NCBI RefSeq assembly: GCF_036669915.1
Contig: NC_089318.1
Coordinates: 16,693,012 to 16,757,011 of the forward strand
Direction: 5' to 3'
Length of the DNA stretch: 64,000 nucleotides
Source of the DNA: Pocillopora verrucosa
Lineage: Eukaryota > Cnidaria > Anthozoa > Scleractinia > Pocilloporidae
This document shows positions 1 to 8,616 of this stretch, piece after piece; the stretch's first letter is position 1; every line of letters starts with the position of its first letter. The notes beneath the pieces were generated by a model, which saw nothing but the letters and a program-made list of their open reading frames with translations, did not search any database and was not told the DNA's origin. The position numbers and the translations under genes are program-made.

Positions 1-551
1 TTACTCAAATAATTCTTAACTGATCTACAAGAAGCTGGATTACCTACACCTAACAAAGACTGCCATTCTGCGCCTCGACCACTCTCTGCAAATATAGCAC
101 GCAACTTGCCAATCAGTGAATCTATAGTCCCAAATGCCAAACGTTTAGGGCACTCACAAACTAGCCCTGCATTACCTCCCCAGGTGTGACAATCCTGTCT
201 ATGAACTCGTGTCCTTCCCTTTCCATCCTTCCACACAAGGAACGCAATAACATCCGAAGGAAGCGCTGACGACAAAGACTTGGGGACTGACAAGTTTCCC
301 AGAAAATTTATAAACTCCAATTCCAGAGCTGATTTCTGTTTAGAATAACGAGACGAACTACGTTGCTCATTCAACTCGCGTACTCGTTGGGCAATGCTGC
401 CTTCATCAATATCCAATTTCTTTAGTGGTCCTTGGATTGAAGCACGTCTAATATAACCACATTTCTGACAGAAATTGAAATCCTCATCGTTCGGATGTGA
501 GCATCGTGGGCACGCAACGTAGGGAGTGAATAACTTCGGAACTTCGGAACT
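1..551 (-). pseudogene. DIRS tyrosine recombinase, N-terminal part (runs off left edge)
   Basis: An uninterrupted minus-strand frame runs from 551 to base 1 and is partial at the window edge. It opens with a CPRC..FCQKCG zinc ribbon, then a helical stretch (SIAQRVRELNEQRSSSRYSK), then LPSDVIAFLVWKDGKGRT and later SLIGKLRAIFAESGRGAEW. That pattern is the zinc ribbon plus core-binding (SAM-like) domain seen in cnidarian DIRS recombinases. The catalytic R-H-R-Y half lies outside the window. An 8-bp tandem duplication (ttccgaag) at about 535-551 throws the upstream frame out and places a TAG at 552-554, so the link to the rest of the polyprotein is broken. Confidence 0.75.
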
Positions 552-600
552 CTAGGTCTATGTCTGTAGGGAACAAAAACGAAACAAACAATGAGCCCGA

Positions 601-1300
601 CTCTACACCTAGAACTGAGACACGCGAAACGCCCACATAGAAAAGGGACAAGGTGTTGGACTATAACCCGACTTTGATGGGGATAGCAGAACACTCAAGT
701 CACCCTGTGTACACCAATAGCGATGAGGAACAAACTCTGGAGCCACAATAGTGAACGGGATCTTAAAACTCAAGAGAAACTTCAACAGTGGACCAATCAA
801 AGAAAATGGCGGGAAGACATAAGGATTGGACATGGACGGAAAACTCGCAAGTCTTGACTGAAGACATTCACACCGTTGGAGTGTGGGCTTGGAAAAGGAG
901 TAAAATGTGGCAAGGAAAACCCATCTTTGTTCTTCATTACATTTGAGTCCAAAGACATCAAGTCAAACGAATGACCTTCAACTCCACCAAACTCTTTATC
1001 GACCCTCTCAAAAGCTGACATTGACAATTTGGAATCCTCACGTGACATTGTCCTAGACGGAAAATCGGCCACATTTTCCTTAGATGGTACATAGGATAAG
1101 TTCAACTGAACATTACGAGAAGATAGAGCAAAATAAAGTCGTTTTGTAGCTGACTTTAACTGGGGGGATCTCCTACTGCCAGACCCCTGTCACGCACCTA
1201 ATACTGCCATACTGTCAATAGAAGCATCAATTCGGCAATCCTTAATTCCGTCAGGAAGAGCTTTAATAGCATACAACAAAGCTAACATTTCCTTTGTAGA
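601..1300 (-). pseudogene. DIRS RNase H C-terminus and conserved tail domain
   Basis: Minus-strand translation gives KEMLALLYAIKALPDGIKD (about 1290-1230), a TGA stop, then SATKRLYFALSSRNVQ, YVPSKENVADFPSR (the end of the RNase H fold), HSFDLMSLDSNVM and PHFTPFPSPHSNGVNVFSQDL. In another frame follow NPYVFPPFSLIGPLLKFLL and VAPEFVPHRYW. The tail after RNase H is characteristic of DIRS polyproteins. The frame changes near 830 and the in-frame TGA near 1190 show decay. It follows the RT/RNase H segment and precedes the recombinase. Confidence 0.75.
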
Positions 1301-1315
1301 AATATCGAGACACAG

Positions 1316-2216
1316 TTACTCTTGACTCCAATAATCTCGAAAAATCTGATCATCCGAAGGTGAATGAACTGCACAACCCCACCCATAACCGGACGCATCG
1401 GTAGAAATCGCAATACGCACATGCTTCTCGTCTCTCCACGGAAGAGTGTCCTTCCAGTCGTCAAGGTAACGCCAATGCGAAATTTCCTCCCTCAAAGCGT
1501 CGGTCATAGACACTTGCCCATCATCCAAGCCAGAAGCGATCGCTCTACTCATTTCTCTAATGAACAATTTCGCGGCTGGAACAGCCAAAGAGGAAGATAT
1601 GCATTTCCCCTGAAATCGTTGTAAAGTTTTGATCCAAACAGTTTTCTTGCAGGCAAGAATTTTCTCCCTAATTAAGGCCCAGGACTCAATCTTACGGCGC
1701 GGCACCAAAAACGATTGTCGAACGGAATCCACGATCAGACCCAAGATACCCCAGGGATGTGAACGGCACAAGAACCGACTTCTTGATACCAATGGTATAA
1801 CCGAGATCAACCAACACAGACCAGCAACCTGAACTGCAGAGATCTGTCCGCTGGTAATATGGACCAAGGCCCAGTCGGTCGCAAAAGCTCTCCATTTAAG
1901 CGATCGTCTATATAGGGAGAACAAGGAATCCCTTGAGCTCTCAAGAAACCTGTGGCGGCCAGACCAATGGTATGATAAACATAAGGGGAGATTTTCCATC
2001 CGAACGGAAGAGTCGTACAAACAAACCACAGGCCATCAAAACTAAACCCAAAGTATGATTGCGAGGACTCTGTCAACATCACGTGATCATACCCGGACTT
2101 GTCGTCGCACTTGGTCATGAACGATCCGGGGTAAACATACCTAGCCACTTCACTCAGTTTATCCAGGGAAAACGGCATATCTTTCATCCAAAGGTTTAGA
2201 AACCTCGCATCAATAC
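1316..2216 (-). pseudogene. DIRS reverse transcriptase / RNase H core
   Basis: RT motifs appear in sequence but over three frames. CIDARFLNLWMKDMPFSLD (about 2210-2155), TKCDDKSGYDHVML, FGFSFDGLWFVCTTLPFGWK and SPYIDDRL (the YIDD catalytic box, near 1905) are in one frame. LVDLGYTIGIKKSVLVPF is in a second. SFLVPRRKI and the RNase H start AISTDASGYGWGCAVHS (near 1415-1370) are in a third. At least two indels therefore separate the catalytic box from the thumb and RNase H. The N-terminal continuation (PPHLVLPLTVEPTKPRL) is found 2.6 kb away at about 4880-4830, across the nested transposon. Rejoining the flanks across one copy of AAA restores a continuous RT frame at the junction. Confidence 0.85.
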
Positions 2217-2320
2217 AAACACGCCGGGCTGGCGCGTGCCGTGAAGTGGAACTTTGTCGCCCGCTGTTGTTTGAGATTGTACAGCGGAAATGCGAATAAA
2301 AGTACCAAGCAGTTTTCAAA

Positions 2321-2920
2321 ATGGCGGCTGAAAATAGCATTTTGAATGCTATTGTGGCTCTTCGTCCTTTACGTGATGAAGTCGATAATTTCTTTTTGTT
2401 TGAAGAAGAAGTAAAAACAGCTCTCACTTCAATTTTTGAAAAAAACCGTGTGGGCCAAAGCTCTTTGAAACGAGCTAAAATGTCACAAATTCCAGCGACA
2501 GCACTCCTGGAAGGAGAAGTGAAGATGTGGCTTAAGATGCTCCATAGGCGCCTCAGTCCAAGAATGAAGGCCCGAAGCGCTTGGACTGTAGAGTTTAAAA
2601 GGGTGATGTCCTCGGAAATATTTTCCTTAATTTTACAGATGGTTAAAAAGGCCCGTTCCGCTTATGGTGTTGTGCACAACGAAGAAAAACACACAGATAT
2701 AATCTACTATAACAGAGAGAACAGACTGATTCGAGATTTTGCCCAGTTATCTGAGCTAAGCAGAGACTCAGTCCGAGAATTCCTTATTAAGCAGAGTAAA
2801 GGAACAAGAAAAGGAACTTCAAAAGTTTCCATAACTTCTGAAACGCCTTTCACCATCACATTTATTAAGAGGACACAGCAAGTGGTGGGTATTGTCTCAA
2901 GTCTCTATATGTACCATTGA
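2321..2920 (+). CDS. unknown ORF of the nested transposon, probably 3'-truncated
   Basis: A 199-codon ORF starts at the ATG in AAAATGGCGG, 69 bp inside the left inverted repeat. It begins MAAENSILNAIVALRPLRDE and is rich in charged helices (for example MLHRRLSPRMKARSAWTVEF, IFSLILQMVKKARSAYG). I recognise no domain. The last 15 or so residues (after about 2865) are the antisense of the convergent gene's end, so the two units overlap tail to tail and the native C-terminus of one or both is probably missing. It could be an accessory or transposase-fragment protein of the element; function unknown. Confidence 0.5.
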   Translation: MAAENSILNAIVALRPLRDEVDNFFLFEEEVKTALTSIFEKNRVGQSSLKRAKMSQIPATALLEGEVKMWLKMLHRRLSPRMKARSAWTVEFKRVMSSEIFSLILQMVKKARSAYGVVHNEEKHTDIIYYNRENRLIRDFAQLSELSRDSVREFLIKQSKGTRKGTSKVSITSETPFTITFIKRTQQVVGIVSSLYMYH

Positions 2921-4381
2921 CTTGGTTTTCAGTTTCTAAGCCCTCTAGATAGTCTGGGTCAATTTCATGAACAGTCCCAATGTCAATCGTTTTTAACTGT
3001 TCTACAAGGTTACTATAAGTTAGAAGCTTTGGAACCTTACAGCCTTTACAAATTGAAATACTTTTTCTTTTCCCTGGTTTGCCTTCATTTGATTTCATTG
3101 AAAGCACCAGTCTTACACTTTTGTACTTTCGTTTCCCCATTACACCACTTGCATAATATGTTGCAATACTTCGAACAATGTTGTCATCTGACTTTTCAAA
3201 TTCTAACACACTCTTCTTATACTCTTTACAAACTATTCTATTGGTCAACTGCTTGTTCTCTGTCACATATTTTGTTAACTTATCTAACTTGCATCTCTTT
3301 TGCAGAGTGTCAAACATTCCCTCGAAACAGGCTGAGGAATGTTCATTTGAGCTCCCATGAATTTTGGCAGCAGCTTCAATGGTTTCATGCCTCCTTTTTC
3401 TTGCGGTCCTTGGTCCCAGTGTTGATTCTCCATTGACAAGTGCAGTAGGGCTTCTTGTTCGTGCCTGAGATACCTGTCCCTGTGACTAAAATATTGCTAA
3501 ATTAGACACTGGGTAGTAACACAATTATTTAAATTAGATGTGGTTGGATGATAGCAAAATAGATATTTAGCCAAATCTTACATTCAATATGTTGATGTTT
3601 ACAATTTAGAGACACTGTCATTTATGACAGTCTTTACTGACCAAATGAACACAGGCACTCGCTCAGGTTTCTTGCATAGGTACCGGCATAGAAGCCTGAC
3701 CATGGCTGTCATTCTGGCACTGGCTCTGTGTTAAGTGGTTAGTTCACCGAAATTGAACTTGCAAAATATTTTTTTTTATTTTTACAAAATTGAATATTTT
3801 TCTGTTCACATTATTAATAAAATTTGGCATAAAATTAAACCTCATCCAACCACTAATCAATGCAAACCTACAGACTTAGTTGGAGGTTGCACCCAGCAGT
3901 TTTTTGCTGCATATTTACTGGTACTGGTAAAACAACCACAATAAAGAATCAAGAATATACTCACAGGAATATTTTCTAATTCATTTCTTATGTCTTTGAA
4001 GTGTTCCCTGACTGTGGCCAACTGAAAGCAATTATTATACAAGTGATTTCATAAGCACTGATTGTTTAATTTCAAGTGTCATTTAGAGTTTAAACACATA
4101 AAAAGCTTTTACCCTGTCAAAATTGAAATTCAAGCCTCCCTACACATGGAATTCCACCACTTTCCTATAATCCTTTGTTACAATATTCTCTGATATTGAA
4201 AATAAAAATCTTCCCAAAACATTAATACTGGACAAATTTATCTCACCTTTTCTTGGGCTCGCTGGACTTTTTTTTACTCTGCCGATAGCTTGCGATTTTC
4301 ATCAACAGCTTTCTCCCTTGCAACCTTGCGAGCTTTCATGAATTGAGCCAAGTTAAAGCGCGTGTTCTTTGTGTGCGGCAT
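2865..4381 (-). pseudogene. three-exon gene of the nested transposon, broken by an in-frame stop and 3' truncated
   Basis: Exons are 4381-4247, 4021-3965 and 3485-2865 (minus strand), all joined in phase 0. Junctions are AAG|GTGAG ... TTTCAG, CCT|GTGAGT ... TTTTAG. Exon 1 begins MPHTKNTRFNLAQFMKARK and contains a TAA at 4276-4274, nine codons before its donor. Exon 2 encodes LATVREHFKDIRNELENIP. Exon 3 carries MFDTLQKRCKLDKLTKYV, RSIATYYASGVMGKRKYKSV, a CKGC pair and DPDYLEGLETENQVNG, then stops where it overlaps the convergent ORF. I recall multi-copy uncharacterized cnidarian proteins of this type that continue much further, so the C-terminal part is probably deleted. A transposase role is inference from position only. 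Confidence 0.6.
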
Positions 4382-4826
4382 CCTAGAAATTAACTCATAA
4401 AAAACTAAGGAAAGAAGGCAAAATTAGGAAAACAAAAATCATAGAGCTTTTGTCAAAGCTTTGAAGTTTCGGTTCGTAGCACAAATTCTCGGATAAGTAG
4501 AGAAACTTAAAAAACTATCCTAGCCAAAAATACGATAGAAACGACAAATAAACCTTACCTTTTCTTTTACTATTTCCTCTACTGTCTCTTGCTAAGCGAA
4601 CATCGAAGAAACCATGGCATATTTAGTATCAAAATGACGGGAAAACTGTGTACTTTCAGCACATTCGAGTTTTGGCGCCTTCGGACTAACTCCAGGACCG
4701 CTCGGAGGCAGTTTTCAACAGGCGTTAACTCAGTTCCAGGCTTCTCTAAAAACCACACGGTCACAAACACCATATTTGTGGACGCCGATTGTTCCGCTTC
4801 AGAGCGCTCACCAGCCCGGCGTGAAA

Positions 4827-5545
4827 GTCGAGGCTTCGTAGGTTCAACCGTGAGTGGCAACACAAGATGAGGGGGGGGGATCATCGACACCCACTACCCC
4901 CAGACTCTAACAGCGCCGGTTAAAACACGATTCCGAATCTCCTTGGATATAAATTCCGTAAAATTTTACAGTTTACATGCTTCGGGAAAATCTTCTTAGG
5001 TGGAACAGTAGACGAATATTTAGCTCTCTTGAAAACTCCCGCAAAAGGTCTTGAAAAACTTAAGATGTCAACTTTATTTCTAATCCAATCTAGAATAGTT
5101 CCTCAACGGATGACCCTCAAGTACCAGCTCCCAGGCGGCTGAATTACGGTGAAGACCACCTGCCACAAAGGAATCCGGATCCCTTGAATGTAAAGTCCCC
5201 AGATCCGGAACCTTACCAGATGAGATAACACTTCCCCAACACACAGCCGCACCCCCTGAACGGGAACCCCAGTCATATCCACCCATAGGGTCTCGTTTCT
5301 TGGTTTAATTGCCGTTGTTTGTAATTGAAATTCCGTAAGAACGTAAAAGTTATCCACAGCAGCTTCACGCTTAGTACCACCCAAAATCTAAGGAAAAGAG
5401 GGCAAAAAGAGAGATCACCTATGGGAAGACCTGGGGTTCCCGATCAGGAGGGAGCAGCCTCAATTCGCCTGAAAACAGGTCGTCTGGTGGTCACCATATG
5501 TGATGAACCAGCAGGAGCTACTCTACCCCGATCCAGAACTTAGAA
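4827..5545 (-). pseudogene. DIRS polyprotein segment between zinc knuckle and RT
   Basis: Minus-strand reading gives SSHMVTTRRPVFRRIEAAPS (near 5500), then in alternating frames NSAAWELVLEGHPLRN and TILDWIRNKVDILSFSRPF (near 5100-5040), KIFPKHVNCKILRNLYP and PPHLVLPLTVEPTKPRL (near 4880-4827). The WELVL..HP.....ILDWIR pattern and the ...P..VLPLTVEP.KPRLC approach to the RT are typical of cnidarian DIRS polyproteins. A frameshift lies at about 5095 between the HPLRN and ILDWIR pieces. The segment ends exactly at the nested transposon's AAA duplication. Confidence 0.65.
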
Positions 5546-5559
5546 GAGTGAATTAAAAT

Positions 5560-6232
5560 TGAAACAACAACAGACACCGATTGACACAATGAAAAGGGAG
5601 CCTTTAATGCCGAGAAACACACGGCATAAATACTGGAAACTGATCAAAAAACATTGGGAAAATGCCTTAATCCTGTCAATACATTCATTGTTTTTGAGGT
5701 GCCTCAACTCCTTGATTATAAAGGCGAGGCCTCTTAGACTGAGGACCTGGCTGTGGACGCGAGGAACAGAACCTCTGATAATGCTCATATAGGCCACACT
5801 GAAAACACTGGACTTGTGATCTATCCCTGCCTCTCCCCCTTGGCATGAAAACGATTTGCACCAACTCCAGGCACTCGCAACGCTTTATCTACGGCAGCAA
5901 TCCGCTTGAGTACCACTTCATCCTCCTTATCTCCTAAGAGGGCTTCAAGATAGCGCTTAAATTGCATGTTTTAGGCCCACATTTTATTTTGCATTGCTGT
6001 TAGCACTGCAGAATAAAATCCAGCTTTCGCGTGTTTTGTTTCCTTAGTCACAATCTTCAGATTCACTAGGTAATCAATTGCCTGGTCCTTCTGGAACAAC
6101 GGAGAACGTATTAGGTGCTGTAAATCCTCCAACACTGATTCAACAGATTTCTTTTGGGAATCTTCCAACTTCTTAAGTCTCTCTAAGACACGAGCAAGAT
6201 CACACTCCTCCTATATAACAGAATTCAAAAGG
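5560..6232 (-). pseudogene. DIRS ORF1 (gag-like) with CCHC zinc knuckle
   Basis: From about 6217 the minus strand reads LARVLERLKKLEDSQKKSVE, then a gag-like helical region (HLIRSPLFQKDQAIDYLVNL, FYSAVLTAMQNKMWA), then in the next frame LEALLGDKEDEVVLKRIAAV and, after a one-base shift near 5835, GRGRDRSQVQ followed by CFQCGLYEHYQRFC, a C-x2-C-x4-H-x4-C knuckle at about 5801-5760. A TAA near 5970 and the frameshift disable it. Upstream of LARVLERL a TAG is met, so the true start is not clear; the ATG at 6168 is the first in the longest open piece. It supplies the nucleic-acid-binding coat of the element. Confidence 0.7.
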
Positions 6233-6250
6233 CAAGATAAAAAATCACTG

Positions 6251-6867
6251 ATCCATTCATTTCCTTTTTTTTCATTACTCAATCTCATAACTGATCAAGC
6301 ACAGTATAATACAGGCCGAAAAAGAACAACACCGATTAGATTACAAGTTATGAAATATTACATTACATTAAGTTAGATTAAATTAAATAAAAATTAAATT
6401 AAATTATCAAAACCTCAAACTTCCAGCAATAACAATGAACGCTCCTAGCCTCACAGGCCAAAAAATGTTTTAAAAACACACAACGGCAGAGCAGTCTTTC
6501 GTTTTTTTTTTTTTTGTTTTTTTTTTACATACCGTACAACTCAAAGCTACTACACGTAAGCTTGCACAAGCAAATGAACGGCGACTGATGCTCAGGCATC
6601 ACACTCCAACAAAGCAAAGCACGGCAACAGAACTTTCTACATCAGCAAGCAATTTCTTAAACGAGGGGCTACAAAGTAAAATTCAAGCCACAAAAACAAA
6701 AAAGGCTAAAGGAGAAAAAATTTATTCTTGCGCGCCAGCATCACACTACCACAACCGAAGGTGAACATAAAGCATTCCATCCCAAAAAGCAAAATACCGA
6801 AACTACTTTCGACCCCAGAAGCACAAACAAAAAATTTTTAAATGACAGTGCAGACAAAGAAACTTTC
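6251..6867. other. AT-rich spacer, no gene seen
   Basis: Short ATTAAATTAA repeats near 6365-6405 and a 30-bp T/G tract near 6500-6530. It may hold the DIRS 5' leader, but nothing in it is diagnostic. Confidence 0.4.
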
Positions 6868-7395
6868 ACGGCCTCGCAAGCAAAGAAAAAACTTTGATCC
6901 CCGCAGACAAAGAAAACTCTAACAGCCCCGCAGACAAAGCAACTTTCGCGGCTACGAAGACAAAGAAAATTTCTCGGCCTCCTAAGCAAACGAAACTTCC
7001 ACGGCCCCGCAGGCAAATAAATCCAAACGGCCTCTCAGGCAAAAGAAAAAAAAAAACAAACAACAACTTCCTACACGGCCCCACAGGGGACGAAAACTTT
7101 AACGGCCTCGCAGGCAAAGGAAAACTTTCTGCACAGCCCCGCAGGCAAAGAAACTTTCACGGCCACGCAGACAAAGAAAACTTTCACGGCCCCGCAGGCA
7201 AAGAAAACTTCACAACCCCGCAGGCAAAGGAAACTTTCACAGCCCCGCAGGCAAAGAAAACTCTCACGGCCTCGCAGGCAAAGAAAAAAAAAACTTTCAC
7301 GGCCCCGCAGGCAAAGAAAACTTTCACGGTCTCGCAGGCAAGTAACTTTAACGGCCCCGCAGGCAAAGAAAAAACCTTCACGGCCCCGCAGGCCT
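6868..7395. repeat. minisatellite, about 26-30 bp unit
   Basis: Roughly twenty imperfect copies of a unit like CTTTCACGGCCCCGCAGGCA followed by AAGAAAA. Length varies mostly in the A run, and units diverge towards the left end. Several frames on both strands stay open only because the unit lacks stops; these are not taken as genes. Confidence 0.85.
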
Positions 7396-8616
7396 GACAC
7401 AATTTCACATCTACAGAAAGTAAACCAAATCTAAACTCTACCGATAAAAAATTAGCCACTGAAATATAATCAACCACATGGTAAAAAAAGTTATAGAACG
7501 CCTCAAGCAGTACACAGCCCAAGGCCTCAAGTGAAGTGACAAGGAGTGATACAAAACAATCTATTATATCCAAAATCCCTAGGGACTAATTACCAATGCT
7601 TATTGAGTTAGCTTAACACTTTCTTAAACTTTTTAACCAAGTATTAACACATTCTTAAACTTCTTAACCAAGTAAATTATTGGTGATGGAGAGATTCTTG
7701 GGCAGATAGTTTGTTTGAGTCTCTTTACGTGACTTTAATTACGAATGGTTCTCATTTCTCGTTTCTGTTTTGTTGTGGTTTTTTTCTTAATTAATTCTTT
7801 TTTATCGAGCTCGTCATCCCAGTTGATATATTGTAATATTTTCTAACTCTCTATCACTTCTTTATCAATTTATTAATTTGTTTGTATTTTGTATTCGAAC
7901 ATGTGAAAAGTTTACACTCGTAAATTATATTATCTGCCTAGTCTTCTTTTGTTATGCCGCTTATTTGTGTCAGCTGGAATGGTTTTTGTGTTTATTGCGC
8001 TCGTAAAGTTAGATTTTTGCCTCAGTCGTGGCTAAATTTTTCTCCATTAAATAACTCTCAACGTCAGGGAATATCGAGAAATTTGCGATTCCTGCTAGAT
8101 ATGTAGCTTTTGAGGAATAATATATTCGGAAGAAGAAGACAATAAAGATTTTGTAATAAAGATCTTCTGTAATGACAAACCCTTTGCAAACATTCTTTGT
8201 TCATTGATCTGGTTCATTCATGGATTTCTTCAACGATTCAGTCCACTTTACAAATTAAAACCGGCGAACTTCGTCTTCACTTAGAAAATAAACTTCTTTT
8301 TATTTTTGGGGAATTTTCGAATGGAAAATCTTCTTATTTAAATATGTGCATTTTTTGTGGAAATTAACTGCCATCTGCAAGTTTCCTGCAGATGGCAGTA
8401 CGAATAATTGCCTGTAATTTATCTAGAAAGGTATTCATCTAGAAACTAAAATGGAAGATAAAAAGGGAAGCAAATGGATGGATGAATTGAAATAAATGTA
8501 TTCCAACGGAGAAACTATCAGTGAATGCTTAATTGTTATCATCATTTTGACGTCTCCTATGGCCATCTCTTTTACCAGTGTTCACCTTCTTTCGTATTTT
8601 TTTATAAATTTTAAAG
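7396..8616 (+). other. 5' flank / first-intron homologue of USOMP5-like copy A
   Basis: From about 7605 this block aligns with the first intron of copy B (18274-19221) and with 58915-59797, including the hairpin at 8368-8398. The signal-peptide exon that precedes this intron in copy B (18065) is absent here: left of 7605 the homology stops and repeat DNA begins. A frame open from 8496 runs directly into the PAN exon with a hydrophobic stretch ([16 protein letters not shown]). Confidence 0.6.
8368..8398. other. conserved 12-bp-stem hairpin in the first intron
   Basis: CTGCCATCTGCA and TGCAGATGGCAG are perfect inverted repeats around a 7-nt loop. The same hairpin is kept in copy B (about 18988-19016, one or two changes) and partly in the relic at about 59588-59616. 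No function is known to me. Confidence 0.6.

Larger units (their letters stand above)
2220..4823. mobile_element. DNA transposon with 33-bp TIRs nested in the DIRS RT
   Basis: The left end (2220-2252) and right end (4791-4823) are inverted repeats, 27 of 33 bases identical, starting CACGCCGGGCTGG and both ending GGAAC. Both ends abut AAA (2217-2219 and 4824-4826), a 3-bp target duplication. Outside the repeats the DIRS RT reads ...KPRL on one side and CIDARFLNLW on the other, so the target is precisely defined. Inside are two convergent coding units: a plus-strand ORF (2321) and a three-exon minus-strand gene (4381). A 3-bp duplication with CAC-starting ends would fit CACTA/EnSpm- or Academ-like groups, but I see no transposase motif that decides it. 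Confidence 0.85.
1..6250 (-). mobile_element. DIRS-type tyrosine-recombinase retrotransposon, decayed, interrupted, left end outside window
   Basis: Read on the minus strand from about 6230 leftwards, translation gives in order a gag-like ORF1 with a CCHC zinc knuckle, a reverse transcriptase with YIDD, an RNase H ending in VPSKENVADFPSR, a conserved tail, and a zinc-ribbon plus N-terminal tyrosine recombinase region reaching base 1. This order is the DIRS order. Several frameshifts and stops (for example a TGA where the RNase H frame continues as QGSGSRRSPQ) show the copy is dead. Bases 2220-4823 belong to a nested DNA transposon, not to the DIRS element. The right limit (about 6250) is where recognisable ORF1 coding ends; the true terminal repeat was not identified. 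Confidence 0.85.

Noticed and set aside
6741..7573. Overlapping open frames on both strands in the minisatellite
   Set aside because: They stay open only because the repeat unit has no stops; the products are simple repeats.
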